Of a DNA stretch of 64,000 nucleotides, positions 39,301 through 51,607 are shown one piece after another (positions within the stretch are counted from its first letter, which is position 1; every line of letters begins with the position of its first letter). The position numbers and the translations under genes were made by a program. Under the pieces are notes generated by a model that saw only the letters and a list, made by a program, of their open reading frames with translations, made no database searches and was not told the origin of the DNA. The stretch covers positions 4,065,083 through 4,129,082 of the forward strand of contig OZ026601.1 of assembly GCA_964020085.1 (NCBI GenBank). The letters are read 5' to 3'. Source of the DNA: Micromussa lordhowensis (lineage: Eukaryota > Cnidaria > Anthozoa > Scleractinia > Lobophylliidae).

Positions 39301-39563
39301 TGACTAGATTCTTCAACTGTACAATCAAAATTATTCTTGATTAAAATTGCCACCCCTCTCGCATTGTTAGCCCCATGGGAGCAAAAAAATGTAGCACCCC
39401 ATTCTTTTTTCCACGTAGCTTCATTCCTCTTAGCCGTGGAATGTGTTTCCTGTAAGAAAACAATATCTGGTTTTTGCTTCCTAAGCCAAGAAAAAATCGT
39501 CCGTCTTTTTCGGAGGTTGCTGATGCCTTTCGTATTTAAAGATATAAGTTTACCCTTCACCAT
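36303..39563 (-). pseudogene. LINE ORF2: endonuclease-reverse transcriptase, degenerate
   Basis: Reading on the minus strand: an AP-endonuclease start (39563, with FLQETHS and later NIYAPN, SRLDYWL and TDHSAI), then reverse transcriptase with NWRPISLLN, motif A FIDFDKAFDSLEW, GVRQGD, and motif C altered from the usual ADD to ADY. Then come the thumb/connection (FEKVSGIKLNVAKTEAMWIG) and a C-terminal Cys/His segment ending near 36303. Several frame breaks and a 581 bp insertion between INNG and FNIERG rule out activity. Confidence 0.9.
37715..38295. mobile_element. DNA-transposon copy B (MITE) inside the LINE
   Basis: Inverted termini GATCGTTTTCAC (37715) and GTGAAAACGATC (ends 38295), with TA on both flanks (37713-37714 and 38296-38297). 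A central palindrome CGCCATGTTGGTGTACC and its complement lies at 37903-37942. The right end carries TGACGTCA (38275-38282) next to CACGTG (38281-38286). It is 581 bp, non-coding, and inverted relative to copy A. Confidence 0.88.
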
Positions 39564-39900
39564 TTTATTGACAAAACATAGTGAACAAACAAAATTAAGG
39601 AGAAGAGGGATCGTCAAGTATCTATATTTAAATAACCATCGGAAAATAATCACTGAAATCATCCAATAATTAAGGCCATAAAGAGACAACTTTAACATAT
39701 ATAACTACTGTAGTAATATGATGTCTGCAAAATTGCCATTAAAAATAAAGCGTACAAAAAACAGTTTACTGCGAAAGAATTATTCTCAAAATTTGCGCTT
39801 GTGCAATTTTGCACAAGCAAATGGGACACACATGAAATTATCACGCGATTAACATTAGCGCTTGCTTTTGCTGTGCTAAGACTAAAAAATCGGTGTCTGA

Positions 39901-40110
39901 CATTTGCAGACTGCAGACTGCAGACTGCAGACTACATTTAGGTCTAAACAGCAATCTGGTTAGCCTGAATATCAGTCAGGTTAGCCTGAATAGCACTCCG
40001 GTTAGCCTGTTTACGGTTAGCTATCAGTAATGGAAACGGGAATGCAGTATTTAGTTAAAAAGTCTACAGTCTGTTGTCTGCAGTCTGCAGTCTGCAAATG
40101 TCAGACACCG
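39901..40110. mobile_element. 210 bp TIR element with 9 bp target duplication
   Basis: Perfect 9 bp direct repeats CTAAAAAAT (39892-39900 and 40111-40119) enclose inverted termini CGGTGTCTGACATTTGCAG and complement. The termini run into repeated GCAGACT heptamers. The middle repeats GGTTAGCCTGAATA about four times. A 9 bp duplication fits Mutator-like elements; an 8 bp hAT reading is less good. It sits between ORF1 and ORF2 of the LINE. Confidence 0.88.
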
Positions 40111-40150
40111 CTAAAAAATTAAGCCGCAATCATGATCAACACGACGGTAT

Positions 40151-40507
40151 TCAAGTTAATAAGATTCTACATGATCGAGACTTCCCTTTTAAGCTGTCCA
40201 GCCCTGCTTCGAGCTCCTGTTGTTTAAATTTCAGTCCGTCTATTTCTTCTATCTTAGAAATAACGCTCTCAATTTTTTGTAGTCGCTCGTTCGTATTGCG
40301 TTGGACAAGCTTAACATCGTCGCTCAATTTCGTAATTTGGCTTGTAAGGTCACTTCTCATTAATTTTAACTCATCTAGCACCGCGTCCGACATGGTCGAT
40401 TCCTTGAGGTTTAGCCACTTTCCTTGTGTCGCTTTTCTTCTTATTTTCTGGTGTGCAGCTCTGTAAAGGCAACAATTTTTCCCTGACCGAAGGCGTTTCT
40501 CTGACAT
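40151..40507 (-). pseudogene. LINE ORF1-like coiled-coil protein, fragment
   Basis: 118 residues, basic at the N-terminus, then a heptad-rich segment (LDELKLMRSDLTSQITKL onward) of the kind found in L1-like ORF1 proteins. It is short for a whole ORF1, so probably truncated. It lies upstream of ORF2 on the same strand. Confidence 0.6.
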
Positions 40508-41068
40508 GTAGCATTACTAAAAAGTAAAGCTCCAGTCGAATGATAATCCAGTAAAAGTTACTCCAATGTGGAGATCAGCAAGTCACGTCTTCACTCCATT
40601 AAATCCAGTCCCCTCTCCCAATATTATTCCCAGTATTAGGTAAAGTGCTTATGTAAATACTTGTTTTTTCAGTACTGATAATCAGTCGCCTAGAAAGCCA
40701 AAGTAAGTTCCAGATGTTTACACTATTTTCCGGCCGCCATATTGGTGTACCATGGAGGTACACCGACATGGCGTTTTCATACTGGGCTCTGTAAATTTCT
40801 GCGAAACATTTCGACGAATATCTGAAGTTTGGGGAAACGCACAGGGCTAAAACATGGAGAGGTGTCTTATTTTTTATCTTCTATTACATCACAATTTCTT
40901 AGCTTTTTCCACTGGTTAGTTTTCAATTTGTCTTTTTTATTGCGTGGCAGTGAAAACGATGTATAGAATTAACTATGTCCTGCCACTGAAATACATGGCA
41001 TGGGTGGATATTTAACATAATATTGCTAATAGTTATCTAACGAGGAACAAGATATTTTGCTCAAACTA

Positions 41069-41356
41069 CAGTTGAGCCTCGATATAACGAATGACCAAGG
41101 GACTGATAAAATATGTTTCATTATATCGGGGTTCTTTTCCACATAGTTTACTATTACTGGAGCAAAGAAAACCGTTCCGTATACCGAGGACTTCGTTAAA
41201 TAGAGGCTCGTTAAATCGATGCGTTCCACAGTAACGCAAACAGTATCCGGCTTAGTACAATCCTTCGATTAGCATGAAAATATACTTTGTTGTAACCTTA
41301 TTGGAACCTCGCTTTAACGATCTTCTATTTAACGAAGTTATATGAAGGTTCCACTG
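41069..41356. mobile_element. pogo/Tigger-like MITE, 288 bp
   Basis: Ends CAGTTGAGCCTCGATATAAC and, inverted, TTATATGAAGGTTCCACTG, flanked by TA on both sides (41067-41068 and 41357-41358). CAGT-GAACCTCGATATAACGA is the usual terminus of pogo-group Tc1/mariner elements. Internal copies of the TTTAACGA and TTCGTTAAAT motif are also seen. Non-coding. Confidence 0.8.
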
Positions 41357-41505
41357 TACTTAATTTAATCGCGAATTGTTTCTCGCGAATTTTATACCTT
41401 GCTATATAATACTTTCACCAACATTGATGGTAATTCTTTACAACCATTGGACTAGCAGTGAAGAGAAAGCGCCACGTTTACCAGCAAAGGATGGGAGAAA
41501 GCAGG

Positions 41506-41607
41506 ACTTCCTAAGGTCAACCTCGTTCCCAGGGTTTTTCCCTTTGAATTTCCCTCGCAAATTCATCAAAGGGAAAAGCCCTGGGAACAAGGTTGTCCTA
41601 AGGAAGT
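41506..41607. repeat. 102 bp hairpin element
   Basis: Arms of about 43 bp (ACTTCCTAAGG... and ...CCTAAGGAAGT) with a 16 bp loop. They differ at a few positions. Confidence 0.85.
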
Positions 41608-44600
41608 AAAGGGTGGGCCAGCTCTTCCCAAAGGATCCATTTGCAGAAATTTAACAATGCCCGTTAGCTGTAAGAAATTGAAGCCGTTTAGCTATAAGCA
41701 AAACAAAATGATGGTGTCATCCACTCTGTATAGCCCTGCTTTTTTGCAAAGGAACGTGCCAAACAGTTTCAATTCGTTTTTTTTGTATTATTTTTGTTCA
41801 GTGGCATCGGAGACTATTGCTATGTAAAATTAATTGCGGCAATTCTAAGACCAACTCTTTGTTGATGAGGATCAATAGTTTGACAATTTTCGCGAAATTC
41901 AGTTCCTTTTAACGTATTTTCTTTTCCAAATCACGAAATTTAAGTCCTGCGAAGTATGGCCATTTCATTTCATCAAAATAATTAATTATAGTTTCTGCCA
42001 AAAGAAGTAACCATGAGTGTTTACGTTTGGTCCAAAATCTCGTCAATACATTGTCTGGTAAAAGGTAATTCTTCAACTAGCCTGCTGGTGATGGCGACAC
42101 AAGTGGGCTCAGGTGTGTAGCAGTAGATTGTATCAAGAGCATTTTAGCCCAAATCTTGCTCAGATAAATTGGGCGACACACGCTCCACTCACGAATAAAG
42201 TCTATTATCTCGACTCTGTTCTTCAAAAGAGCTGTACCTCATCTCAAAGAAAACTTGGGGCTTTCTGTAAAATTTCTTTCCGAATTTATGACCAGCCCTG
42301 GACACGTTGCATGTTATCGCGGAACTCCTGCGCGCCGAAGGCGTGCGAGCGGAGCCCCATACCTCAGAAAATTTGAACCCAACTATCTCAAAAAATTTGG
42401 TTGTCACGTTGCTGTCCGTCCGTTCGTACGCCAAGCCCAATACTTTGTAAAATATGAGAGCAGAACCATTACCATAGGTACATGCTTGATATTGGACATC
42501 CATGTTATGGTTAATTTACAGCTGTCAAAACAAGATATCCTCTGACCAGTATAACGTGACCATATCGCGGGCTAAGGCTATGAGCTCAATACGTTTTTTT
42601 TTTTCATTGGATCGCGGGTTCAAGCTAGGATATTACGCGGTGGAGAGAAGCAGGGAGTACGTGCAAAAGCAAATTTCGTCCCAAGTTAACCCTTGGGGCG
42701 TTGTTCACTTCTCTTCCGAAATATTCCTTGGACAATCGTATTTTCTGATATTGCGTACGTAATTTCTACAATCTTGTTTATGCTCATTGGGAATAGTTTG
42801 TTAAAATTTAAACACGCTGAACAATTTATTACAATTGATCATTTCCAAGAAAAATAAATCCTCTTTTTCCTTCATGATTAATTATTGCAACCAGGAGCTC
42901 CGCTTTTAGGCTTGGCTAAATCTATACATATTAAATATATTATACTCTCTTTTAGCCTAATCAGTCCGCGGGGGCGAGGGGGAGGGGGTGACCGAGGGGG
43001 GATGGGGGTGGCTTTTGAGGTTCTCACCAACTTTGAAACCTTGCAACTTTAAAAGCGTTGAGACGATGAAACTTTAATAGGAGGTTAAATAATAGACATT
43101 TCCCCTGCCAAACAATAAAAACTAAATGAACGGCAGAGGAATGAGAGGCCAAAGGTGCTCAAAGCAAGCGAACACTAATCAACCGAGCAAACAAAATGGT
43201 AGAAAGTGCAGACAGACACTCACCACCCAAACAGCAAAAGACAGTGCAAGCGAAAACAACGCCAAGGACAACGTCGAAAAAAAGGTCCGCAATGCGTATT
43301 TGTGTGCTTATCCTTAGGATTCCACTCGGTTGTAGTGTTGTTTTTCAATGCTGGTATCTGGGAGTTGCATTGCTTCAAGTGAGAAGGAAATCACTGGAAA
43401 GATAAAGGTGTGGAAATAAGGAAATAAGTGAATTAAGTACCATATATTTTTTTGCTTTCTTTATCAATACAGACAAGGCGTTACAAATGGAACATAACAC
43501 AACAACAATCTCTCTTCATTTAGCCCTATTTTATGCAGCATTTTCTGTGAGGTTTAACTCTCTGAGCTCAGCACTGTTTGCTGCGGTTTGCTGCGGTAAT
43601 GACTATGCCTGTTACATAACAACATCAACAACTAAGTCCAACATGCGCATTGTTAATGGTGTTGAAGCGTATTTAATAAGTTCTAATAAGTTCTCGCCAT
43701 CACGCTGTAAAAAAAATATCGACAAGGTGAATACCCATAATCAATTTACATACACAATTTAGTTTCTTTCATTGATTGACCATCTAAAAGATGGTACCAG
43801 ATGAGGTAAAATGTTGCTGTAAGTGCAGTAAAAAGAAAACAATATTGATGATACACTTTGTATGTTTCTCATTATTGACTTTTGTAAGGTTACCAGTGCT
43901 CACTGCACAACGTTTGCATAATATTCCTATAGTTGGCTAGTAGTAATCAGTGATTAGAAAATACATTTGAACAAGGGGTAAGGTACCTTTTATGGGTTAA
44001 GGAGAGAAGGATGAGTAGAGAAGGATGCATCGGCACCAAGGCTCCTAATGGCTGTGAGTCGTCAGGGGCAAAGCACAACCGAGCGAAGATGTTTCTAACC
44101 CGGTAACAGGTCAATGCCCGACATCCTCGTACCGAGTCCTCGTTAGAGAAATTTGGAAAAATTTGGAGATGATGTAAAGGAGAATAGAGATATAAATCAA
44201 ACAAGTGGACTTAAAATTTTAAACTTAAAAGTGAGAATGTAAAAAGGTGGAACAATGGCGTGAAGTTTGACGATGTACATTGAATTGAAACGTCATGAAT
44301 GGAAAAAAAAAACCTTAGTAGGGAGGGGATTGTAAAAAATTGTCTGGAGGAAATAAAGATAAATACCTGATAAAATATGATAGGACGCTGTAGTGTTGCT
44401 TGAGATAAAAATGAACCAATAAAAATACTTGTTGCCGTTTTTCCTTTGCTTGACTGTTGCTAATCAGCGAGGTGTGAAGATCCTAATCTGGGATGGTTGC
44501 GTCATTATTGCGTGATTGCTATGATTGCGTGATAGTTATGACGTATTGGTAGTGCGCGGTTGCTCCTGGGATCGGAAATGATCGAAGTATGTTTTTTCGT

Positions 44601-44880
44601 TCTTCGCCTTAAGTCTCCCTTACCCTATTTCACAAAGATTTTCAACAAACCTTATTTTGCCCAGTTCCCCGAAAGGGAGTATGAAATTGACAGCGGTCGT
44701 CATGGGAATTTGAAAGAAATCCCTAAAAGGTACCGGAAACTAATATCAATTTCCCTTTGCGGTCCTGGCTCAAATTCATTTTAACCCCAAGAGGTGCCAA
44801 TTTAACTAAACTACCTTCCCCTATGTTTTTTTCCGAGTTATAGGCTTAAAGGTACTGAGATAACTCTGATGCGCAAGAGT
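41608..44880. other. intergenic spacer
   Basis: No gene can be supported. The only structural item is the G-rich tract at 42970-43011. Confidence 0.5.
42970..43011 (+). other. G-rich tract with quadruplex potential
   Basis: Five runs of five or six G (GGGGGCGAGGGGGAGGGGG, then further runs) within 42 bp on the plus strand, in otherwise AT-rich DNA. Confidence 0.7.
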
Positions 44881-44885
44881 TCATT

Positions 44886-44938
44886 CAGAGTTCATTTCCC
44901 TTGAGTTCAGAGTTCAGAGTTCATTTCCCTTGAGTTTT
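44886..44938. repeat. short tandem repeat of GAGTTCATTTCCCTTGAG
   Basis: Two copies of GAGTTCATTTCCCTTGAG about 29 bp apart, with extra TCAGAGT copies between them. Confidence 0.7.
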
Positions 44939-44986
44939 CAAATGCCCGTCGTATTTTATCACAGTTTATATAATAATCAAATCAAT

Positions 44987-45329
44987 GCGCGCGCTCTGAT
45001 TGGTCAATCAGCTATGGGTTATTGTGCCGGTAAACCCATGGGAAAATCGCGCGTCTTCTGAATTATTATATAAAAGCAATAGACCACAAGTTTCTATGGG
45101 TTTTAGGCTGATAAACCACTTGGGATGTTGGTAGAACACTCGAAGAATTCGTAAACCACTCGCCTGCGGCTCGTGATTTACAAATTCTTCTCGTGTTCTA
45201 CCAACATCCCGCGTGGTTTATCAGCCTATAACCCATAGAAACTTATGGTCTATTGCTTAAGTAATACACGGCTTAGGCTTCTTTATTTGTTAAATAAAAC
45301 ATAGGGTTTTGACCAATCAGAGCGCGCGC
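44987..45329. mobile_element. nested inverted-repeat element
   Basis: Perfect 21 bp outer inverted repeats (44987-45007 and 45309-45329, GCGCGCGCTCTGATTGGTCA and complement) enclose a long inner palindrome (45076-45256, starting GCAATAGACCA). The whole is 343 bp. GATTGGT near the outer end also occurs beside the palindrome at 52872-53031. Confidence 0.85.
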
Positions 45330-45335
45330 AGGGTC

Positions 45336-46479
45336 CTATCTATGTTATAATCACTTATAAAGCATTTAGGTTTATTCTTAGCAAAGCTGATGAGTATTAC
45401 TGTCACGGGATTTTCCGACAAAGATCCGGTCGTCTTTTGTTCTGACTTGAGCACACTCTTGCAGCCGAACGTGTTTTGGTGCAAGTGGACACCATTTGTG
45501 GCTGTTTTGAGCCAGCGAGCATTACATGTCAGCGGATAATGGAGACGTCGAGCAGAGTATGAGCAACACAAGCGGAAACTTTTAAATTAAGCAACTAAAA
45601 CAGGAGATAGAAACACTTGTACTTGACTGAGGCGATGCGCGAGAATGATCAAGAATCCAGCCCGAGTTTCACGAGTACCAAAATTGCGTGATGACATCAG
45701 ACTAGCAAAAACCACCACCAAGCCTCGGTTTGAGCGCAAATTTTATCATGAACAAATTCCCAAAGCCGCTAAGATGAAAAGAATACCCACGTGAAAACAA
45801 CACAAAGAGAACGAAGGTTTGAGAAAATGTCGCGCAGACGAGGCTCGGTGGTGCATTTTTAGCATGTTACCCAATCGCACATAAGACGTATTGCAATGGT
45901 GGATAAAAATGTAAGTTTACTCTATGTGTGCAGCCACGGTTGTCGAGCAGAATTTAATAGTAATAATCTTTTTTTGGCTATTCACGTAGGGTCTAATTGT
46001 ATATTGCGCAAGCATTGCTGACAATGAGACAAAAATACTCACACACAATCAGCTTGCTGAGCAGGCAAATCAGGCTTAGTTATATTCACTTATTAGTTGT
46101 TTTAGAAACCTTTTTTCAACGCATACAAATAGCTGTTTGGCGAACCTGGACTCATCTTTTCGCTTTTTAACGACTCGTAAAGGATAAATTTCATCTTGAA
46201 ATAAAAACTGTTTTCAAAGAAAATATTACCAAGTTATTTGTTGTACAATTAACTCGCTTGCGCGAGATCGTTTTTAATTTGAAGCACACAGACCGTGCAT
46301 TTACTAATAGCGGAACATCAAAGCTCATTGCCGGAAACAAATTTAATTTGTCGTTAAAAATGATTGATTCTTGGTGAAAATTCAATGATGTGGAAAAAGA
46401 TTTAATCGCTCCACATTTTTAGTCTGTTATTGTCGTGCAGCAGGGTTTGGCGGGGGTCTCCAAGCATCGTTTATTACCG
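45336..46479. other. intergenic spacer
   Basis: No supportable gene, repeat or RNA. Confidence 0.5.
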
Positions 46480-47000
46480 TTGATAGCTTCCTTATTAAGT
46501 CAATTAATAGAAATTATCAAATTGCCAGATTTAACTCTCAGGCTATAAACGTTCTTTTTCGATGGCTGAGGCATGGCAGAAGGGAAAATTATTCTGATTT
46601 TTTGGTTCCCACCAACGAAGTCTAACCGCATTTCAACAACAGAGAAGTGCCTAGCGCTTAATTGGAATTGCTGCCTTTGTTTAGCTCTTGTTTTTCAATA
46701 ACAAAGAAATCGGTATTAAAGAAGTTGTATAAACAGCTCAATTTAATTTGTCGCCAATGGCACTTAAATAATTTCACGCTTACTTGCTTTGTTCATAATT
46801 CGGCCATTATTCCCTTGTCGTGGGGGCGATAACCCAATATTTGGGATACTAACCCACCATCTGCAATTATTTCAATCGCGCTTAATTAAAAAACGGCGGC
46901 TCCAGTGAGAGCTTTAATTACAAAATCTAATAAAACCGAAATGAGCCTACATATTTGTGAACGAACTTCAATTAGCTTATTCCATGTGTATTCAATAACT
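46480..47000. promoter_or_regulatory. candidate regulatory block 3' of homeobox gene B
   Basis: Contains CTTAATTAA, GCTTTAATTAC, TTCAATTAGCTT and a GATAACCCAATATTTGGGAT near-palindrome in about 200 bp (about 46820-46990). There is no coding potential and no repeat character. A conserved non-coding element is plausible but cannot be tested from one sequence. Confidence 0.25.
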
Positions 47001-47153
47001 ATCGGTAAACTTAACACGTTGACATGAATGTTATTTGGTTTACTTTATTGCAGCATAAAGACGATCTTGAACTATACAAACGAAATCACTCGCACCTCCA
47101 TATCAAGAATTATAGGTCTTGTTTGACGAATTAAAGAAACGAACGGCGCAATC

Positions 47154-47213
47154 GCCTTTGCAAAGGCACCCTCTTCTTTATTTAGCTTCTTTATAAATCG
47201 CCTTTGTAAAGGC
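47154..47213. repeat. pair of 14 bp palindromes in a 46 bp tandem unit
   Basis: GCCTTTGCAAAGGC (47154-47167) is a perfect palindrome. GCCTTTGTAAAGGC (47200-47213) repeats it with one base change, and the flanks (ATC before, ACCC after, then CTTTATTTAGC-like DNA) are repeated too. Confidence 0.8.
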
Positions 47214-47446
47214 ACCCCTTTCTTTGTTTATCTTTTTTATCCTTATGTAACACAAGTCAGCTTTGCTTTAATCTCTTTTTTCGTGACTGTAACTGTGCTA
47301 AGAGCCATTTATTCTAAATTTGTTTCACGCAAAGAAACACCACTAAACAGTAACACCCGAAAGAACCAAATCGTCTTAGGACTCGATCGCTAGCGACAAA
47401 TACTGTGGTAGATAAACCAGAACATTTTTCGCTCGTGAATTAACAA

Positions 47447-47452
47447 TTTATT
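47447..47452 (-). terminator. polyadenylation signal, homeobox gene B
   Basis: AATAAA on the minus strand, about 155 bp after the stop codon of homeobox gene B. Confidence 0.4.
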
Positions 47453-47607
47453 TTCCTGCGGTTAGTCAAAAGGAAAAAGTAGATGTTTAGAACGCGTGCT
47501 TTTTAAAGCTATTTAGAGACGAAGATACAAATCACTGCCCGGTTATCAAATGCATGAAAAATGTACACGACAGCTGGAAATGCTTTTTCTGTACAAATCC
47601 GGCCCGG

Positions 47608-49105
<1,498 letters not shown>

Positions 49106-49207
49106 GGCTTTCAAGCCCTTGTCAATTCAGGACGAGTATAAGATGAGTTACTAATTGCGGCTGTGTTTGTAAGAGTCCCCACTCGCTTCAAACGACAGCA
49201 CAAGATG

Positions 49208-49291
49208 ATAAATAAGATGACTTATTTCCCTCTTTAGTGGACATCAAGGTTCAGTGTGCAGCGCGTGCCGGATGTCGCGCGCCAACCAATG
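49208..49291 (-). promoter_or_regulatory. candidate promoter of homeobox gene B
   Basis: On the minus strand a CCAAT-type element (plus-strand CCAACCAATGG, 49282-49292) lies about 75 bp before a TATA-like TTATTTAT (about 49208-49215). That would place the start near 49180 and give a leader of about 75 nt, similar to the leader predicted for gene A. Confidence 0.3.
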
Positions 49292-49299
49292 GCACATCT

Positions 49300-51253
49300 G
49301 ACGATTATTTAAATATTGTAATGAAGAAAAGCCCGCATAGAACAAAAGCCTGCAGACTGGGTTTATTCATGTCTTATACGTAAGTTCGCGTCCATGAATA
49401 AAAGGAAACAGCCCACGACAAATCGCTAGACTTCGTCTTGTTTACAAGTAGACTCGATGGTAGAGTCCTTTTCACATATTATCTACTGTACTGTGTTTGG
49501 CAAAACCCGACCAGCAGAAGGTCCATTTAGAACGAGCAAACTACAGTTTTACTGAGAATAATCACGCTATTTGATAAACTCTAATTAAGAGGCAATTGTT
49601 TTTTGGTAGAAAAAGGAGATATTTACGGGTTTTTTCTTCTAAACACACTAAGTACATCTGGAGAAACAAGACCTTCCCAAAGTGAATGGTTTGCTTAGCA
49701 TATATTTTGTCAAATTTCGCCTGAGGAAATATATCAATGCGTGTAAAAAAAGAAAGGATACCAGAAGGGTACTCTGCCAACATGCGCAATATAAATCACA
49801 GCAGGAAGCCGCTGCTAAACATAGGAGTTTTGTTCAGTTCGGTTTATTAAACACCAGAATGCAATTAGTCTGCAGTGAAGGACGATCAACACATGTCAAA
49901 ACGGAACTGCCTGGCTGCTTAACCGCTTTGTTTTTCGAGAGTTGTTTAGGTTTCCATTTATCAGATGTTAATAACAGTATGATTTTAATATTTTGCATCT
50001 GCAGAAAGGATATCATCAGTGTTAATAGTCTCTCAACAGACAACTTAGTGCTTTGAAATTTTAATGGGCGAAAAAAACAAAGCCCAAGAGCGTGTTTTTC
50101 GAATGTTTTCATTTTGCATACTTTTTTTCAGACAATAGCTTATTCTGTTTCCTAAATGGTCCTTTTTTTACACTGCTCAAGTTTTTTGATGCGTCATCTT
50201 TTCCAAAAGTGAACTGTGGAAATTGATATTTTTTAAGCGAAAGAAAATAATCGAGATCCGACTTTCCGAGTGTAAAATAAGTCATCCTTATTAACGTGCG
50301 CGAATCACCGTCTCTTGGTCTGTGCAAATGACTGCATGAGATATATGTGATATATCATGGATCTCTCAGTTCAGAGCTAATGGGTAATGCCTTTGATTAG
50401 AGGCCAAGTGTTAAATGCCATTCTTCTCAGCCCCACTTCTACGAGGGGATCTTGTGTGGGATTCTTTCACCAAGTTGAACTCGGTAAGACCCTCTAACGA
50501 TTGAAGAGACTAGCTGGTGGAGGCTTTCTAGCAACCAGCCCGTAGCCAAATGATAATGATAACGATGAGTTCTGATGTTTCAAGTTGACAGTTGACAGTG
50601 TTTTTTTCGACATAACCACAAAGTGCTATCTTGAACTGAAGTCATCGTAGCTGTGAATTCGCCGATACTCTGACTGAAAGACTTTACTTGCTTTTCGAAG
50701 TTGTAGTTTTTCATTGAAATGGATCTTTACGTGCCCCAAGGCACACCTGCCTTTTCTCATAGAAGTCTACGGAATTTGTCAAACCACAACAAAACGTCAG
50801 CGGGAATCAAGGCTGACATTCATCTAAATTTTGCTCGCAACGCGTACTATTCTCATTTGCTTTACCACTAAACTCGTTTGGCTCTGTAAAAATAAAAAAA
50901 AATTCTTTGCCCTTCACATGAAGAAACGATGATCTAATCTAGTGCTAGATGCAACATCTCCTGACACTGGCAAAAATCACATTTCGTTTGTACCACTTTC
51001 ATCTCCTTTCAAAACTTGATTTGAAATGAAGGACGAGATTTTTCATCCCCCGTGGAAATGGTTTACCAAAACACTTTCATACAAGTCGTTTCCACGTCGT
51101 TAATTGGGTAGATTGATTGTTTGTTACTCCATGCCTGTTTTGACTCAACACAAGTTCTTAAGCTCAACAACAGCGGGATCATACTGCTCGCCCAGGGGAA
51201 AGGATGAATGGCATCTGTGAGGTGACAGATAAACAGCCGTTATAGCACACAGC
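49300..51253. other. intergenic spacer
   Basis: No gene can be supported. A 50-codon open stretch from ATG 50719 has no recognised motif. Confidence 0.5.
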
Positions 51254-51607
51254 ATGAGCAACCCTCGCTCAGCAGCCGACGAAGTGGCACCGGTGAGTCA
51301 NNNNNNNNNNNNNNNNNNNNNNNNNNNNNNNNNNNNNNNNNNNNNNNNNNNNNNNNNNNNNNNNNNNNNNNNNNNNNNNNNNNNNNNNNNNNNNNNNNNN
51401 NNNNNNNNNNNNNNNNNNNNNNNNNNNNNNNNNNNNNNNNNNNNNNNNNNNNNNNNNNNNNNNNNNNNNNNNNNNNNNNNNNNNNNNNNNNNNNNNNNNN
51501 ACGCGTTTATACGCTTCGCTTCTAGTCAACACCATCTCAAAGGCCCGAAAATCAAAGAAAATATCTCGAAGACAGGTGCTTAAGATAGTGGTAGATAAAA
51601 TCATCAG
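51254..51607 (+). CDS. doubtful exon pair of an unknown gene, split by an assembly gap
   Basis: ATG at 51254 opens 13 codons that end at a good donor (CCG|GTGAGT, 51292/51293). After the 200 N gap, 51501-51607 is open in the first frame, is basic (KARKSKKISRRQVLK, then IVVDKII) and ends at another good donor (CAG|GTGAGT). The pattern of a basic helix followed by VLKIVVDKII could suit a small histone-fold or DNA-binding protein, but I recognise no family. The exon start lies in the gap. Confidence 0.2.
51301..51500. other. assembly gap (200 N)
   Basis: A run of exactly 200 N, probably of placeholder length. Confidence 0.99.

Larger units (their letters stand above)
35701..40633 (-). mobile_element. 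near full-length dead L1-like LINE
   Basis: Non-LTR retrotransposon on the minus strand. A T run on the plus strand (35702-35709) marks its poly(A) tail. TATTAGGAAAAGT (35688-35700) and TATTAGGTAAAGT (40634-40646) are a 13 bp target duplication with one mismatch. It has an ORF1-like coiled-coil region and an endonuclease plus reverse transcriptase, all broken. It is about 4.1 kb after removing two inserted elements. The protein pieces are most like the L1/Tx1 group. Confidence 0.88.
35436..40960. mobile_element. DNA-transposon remnant (copy A) split by a LINE
   Basis: The left piece 35436-35700 starts GATCGTTTTCACGTGACGTC. The right piece 40634-40960 ends GCAGTGAAAACGAT. Together they equal the complete element 37715-38295 in reverse orientation. 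The gap between them is filled by the LINE. TATA flanks both outer ends (35432-35435 and 40962-40965), so a TA-type duplication is likely. Non-autonomous: no transposase is seen. Confidence 0.85.

Noticed and set aside
42113..42762. Several overlapping short frames
   Set aside because: Different frames and strands overlap without splice sites or known domains.
43126..43405. Lys/Thr/Gln-rich short frames
   Set aside because: Low-complexity composition typical of A-rich DNA.
49682..50056. 124-codon open frame near homeobox gene B
   Set aside because: No motif; AT-rich chance frame.
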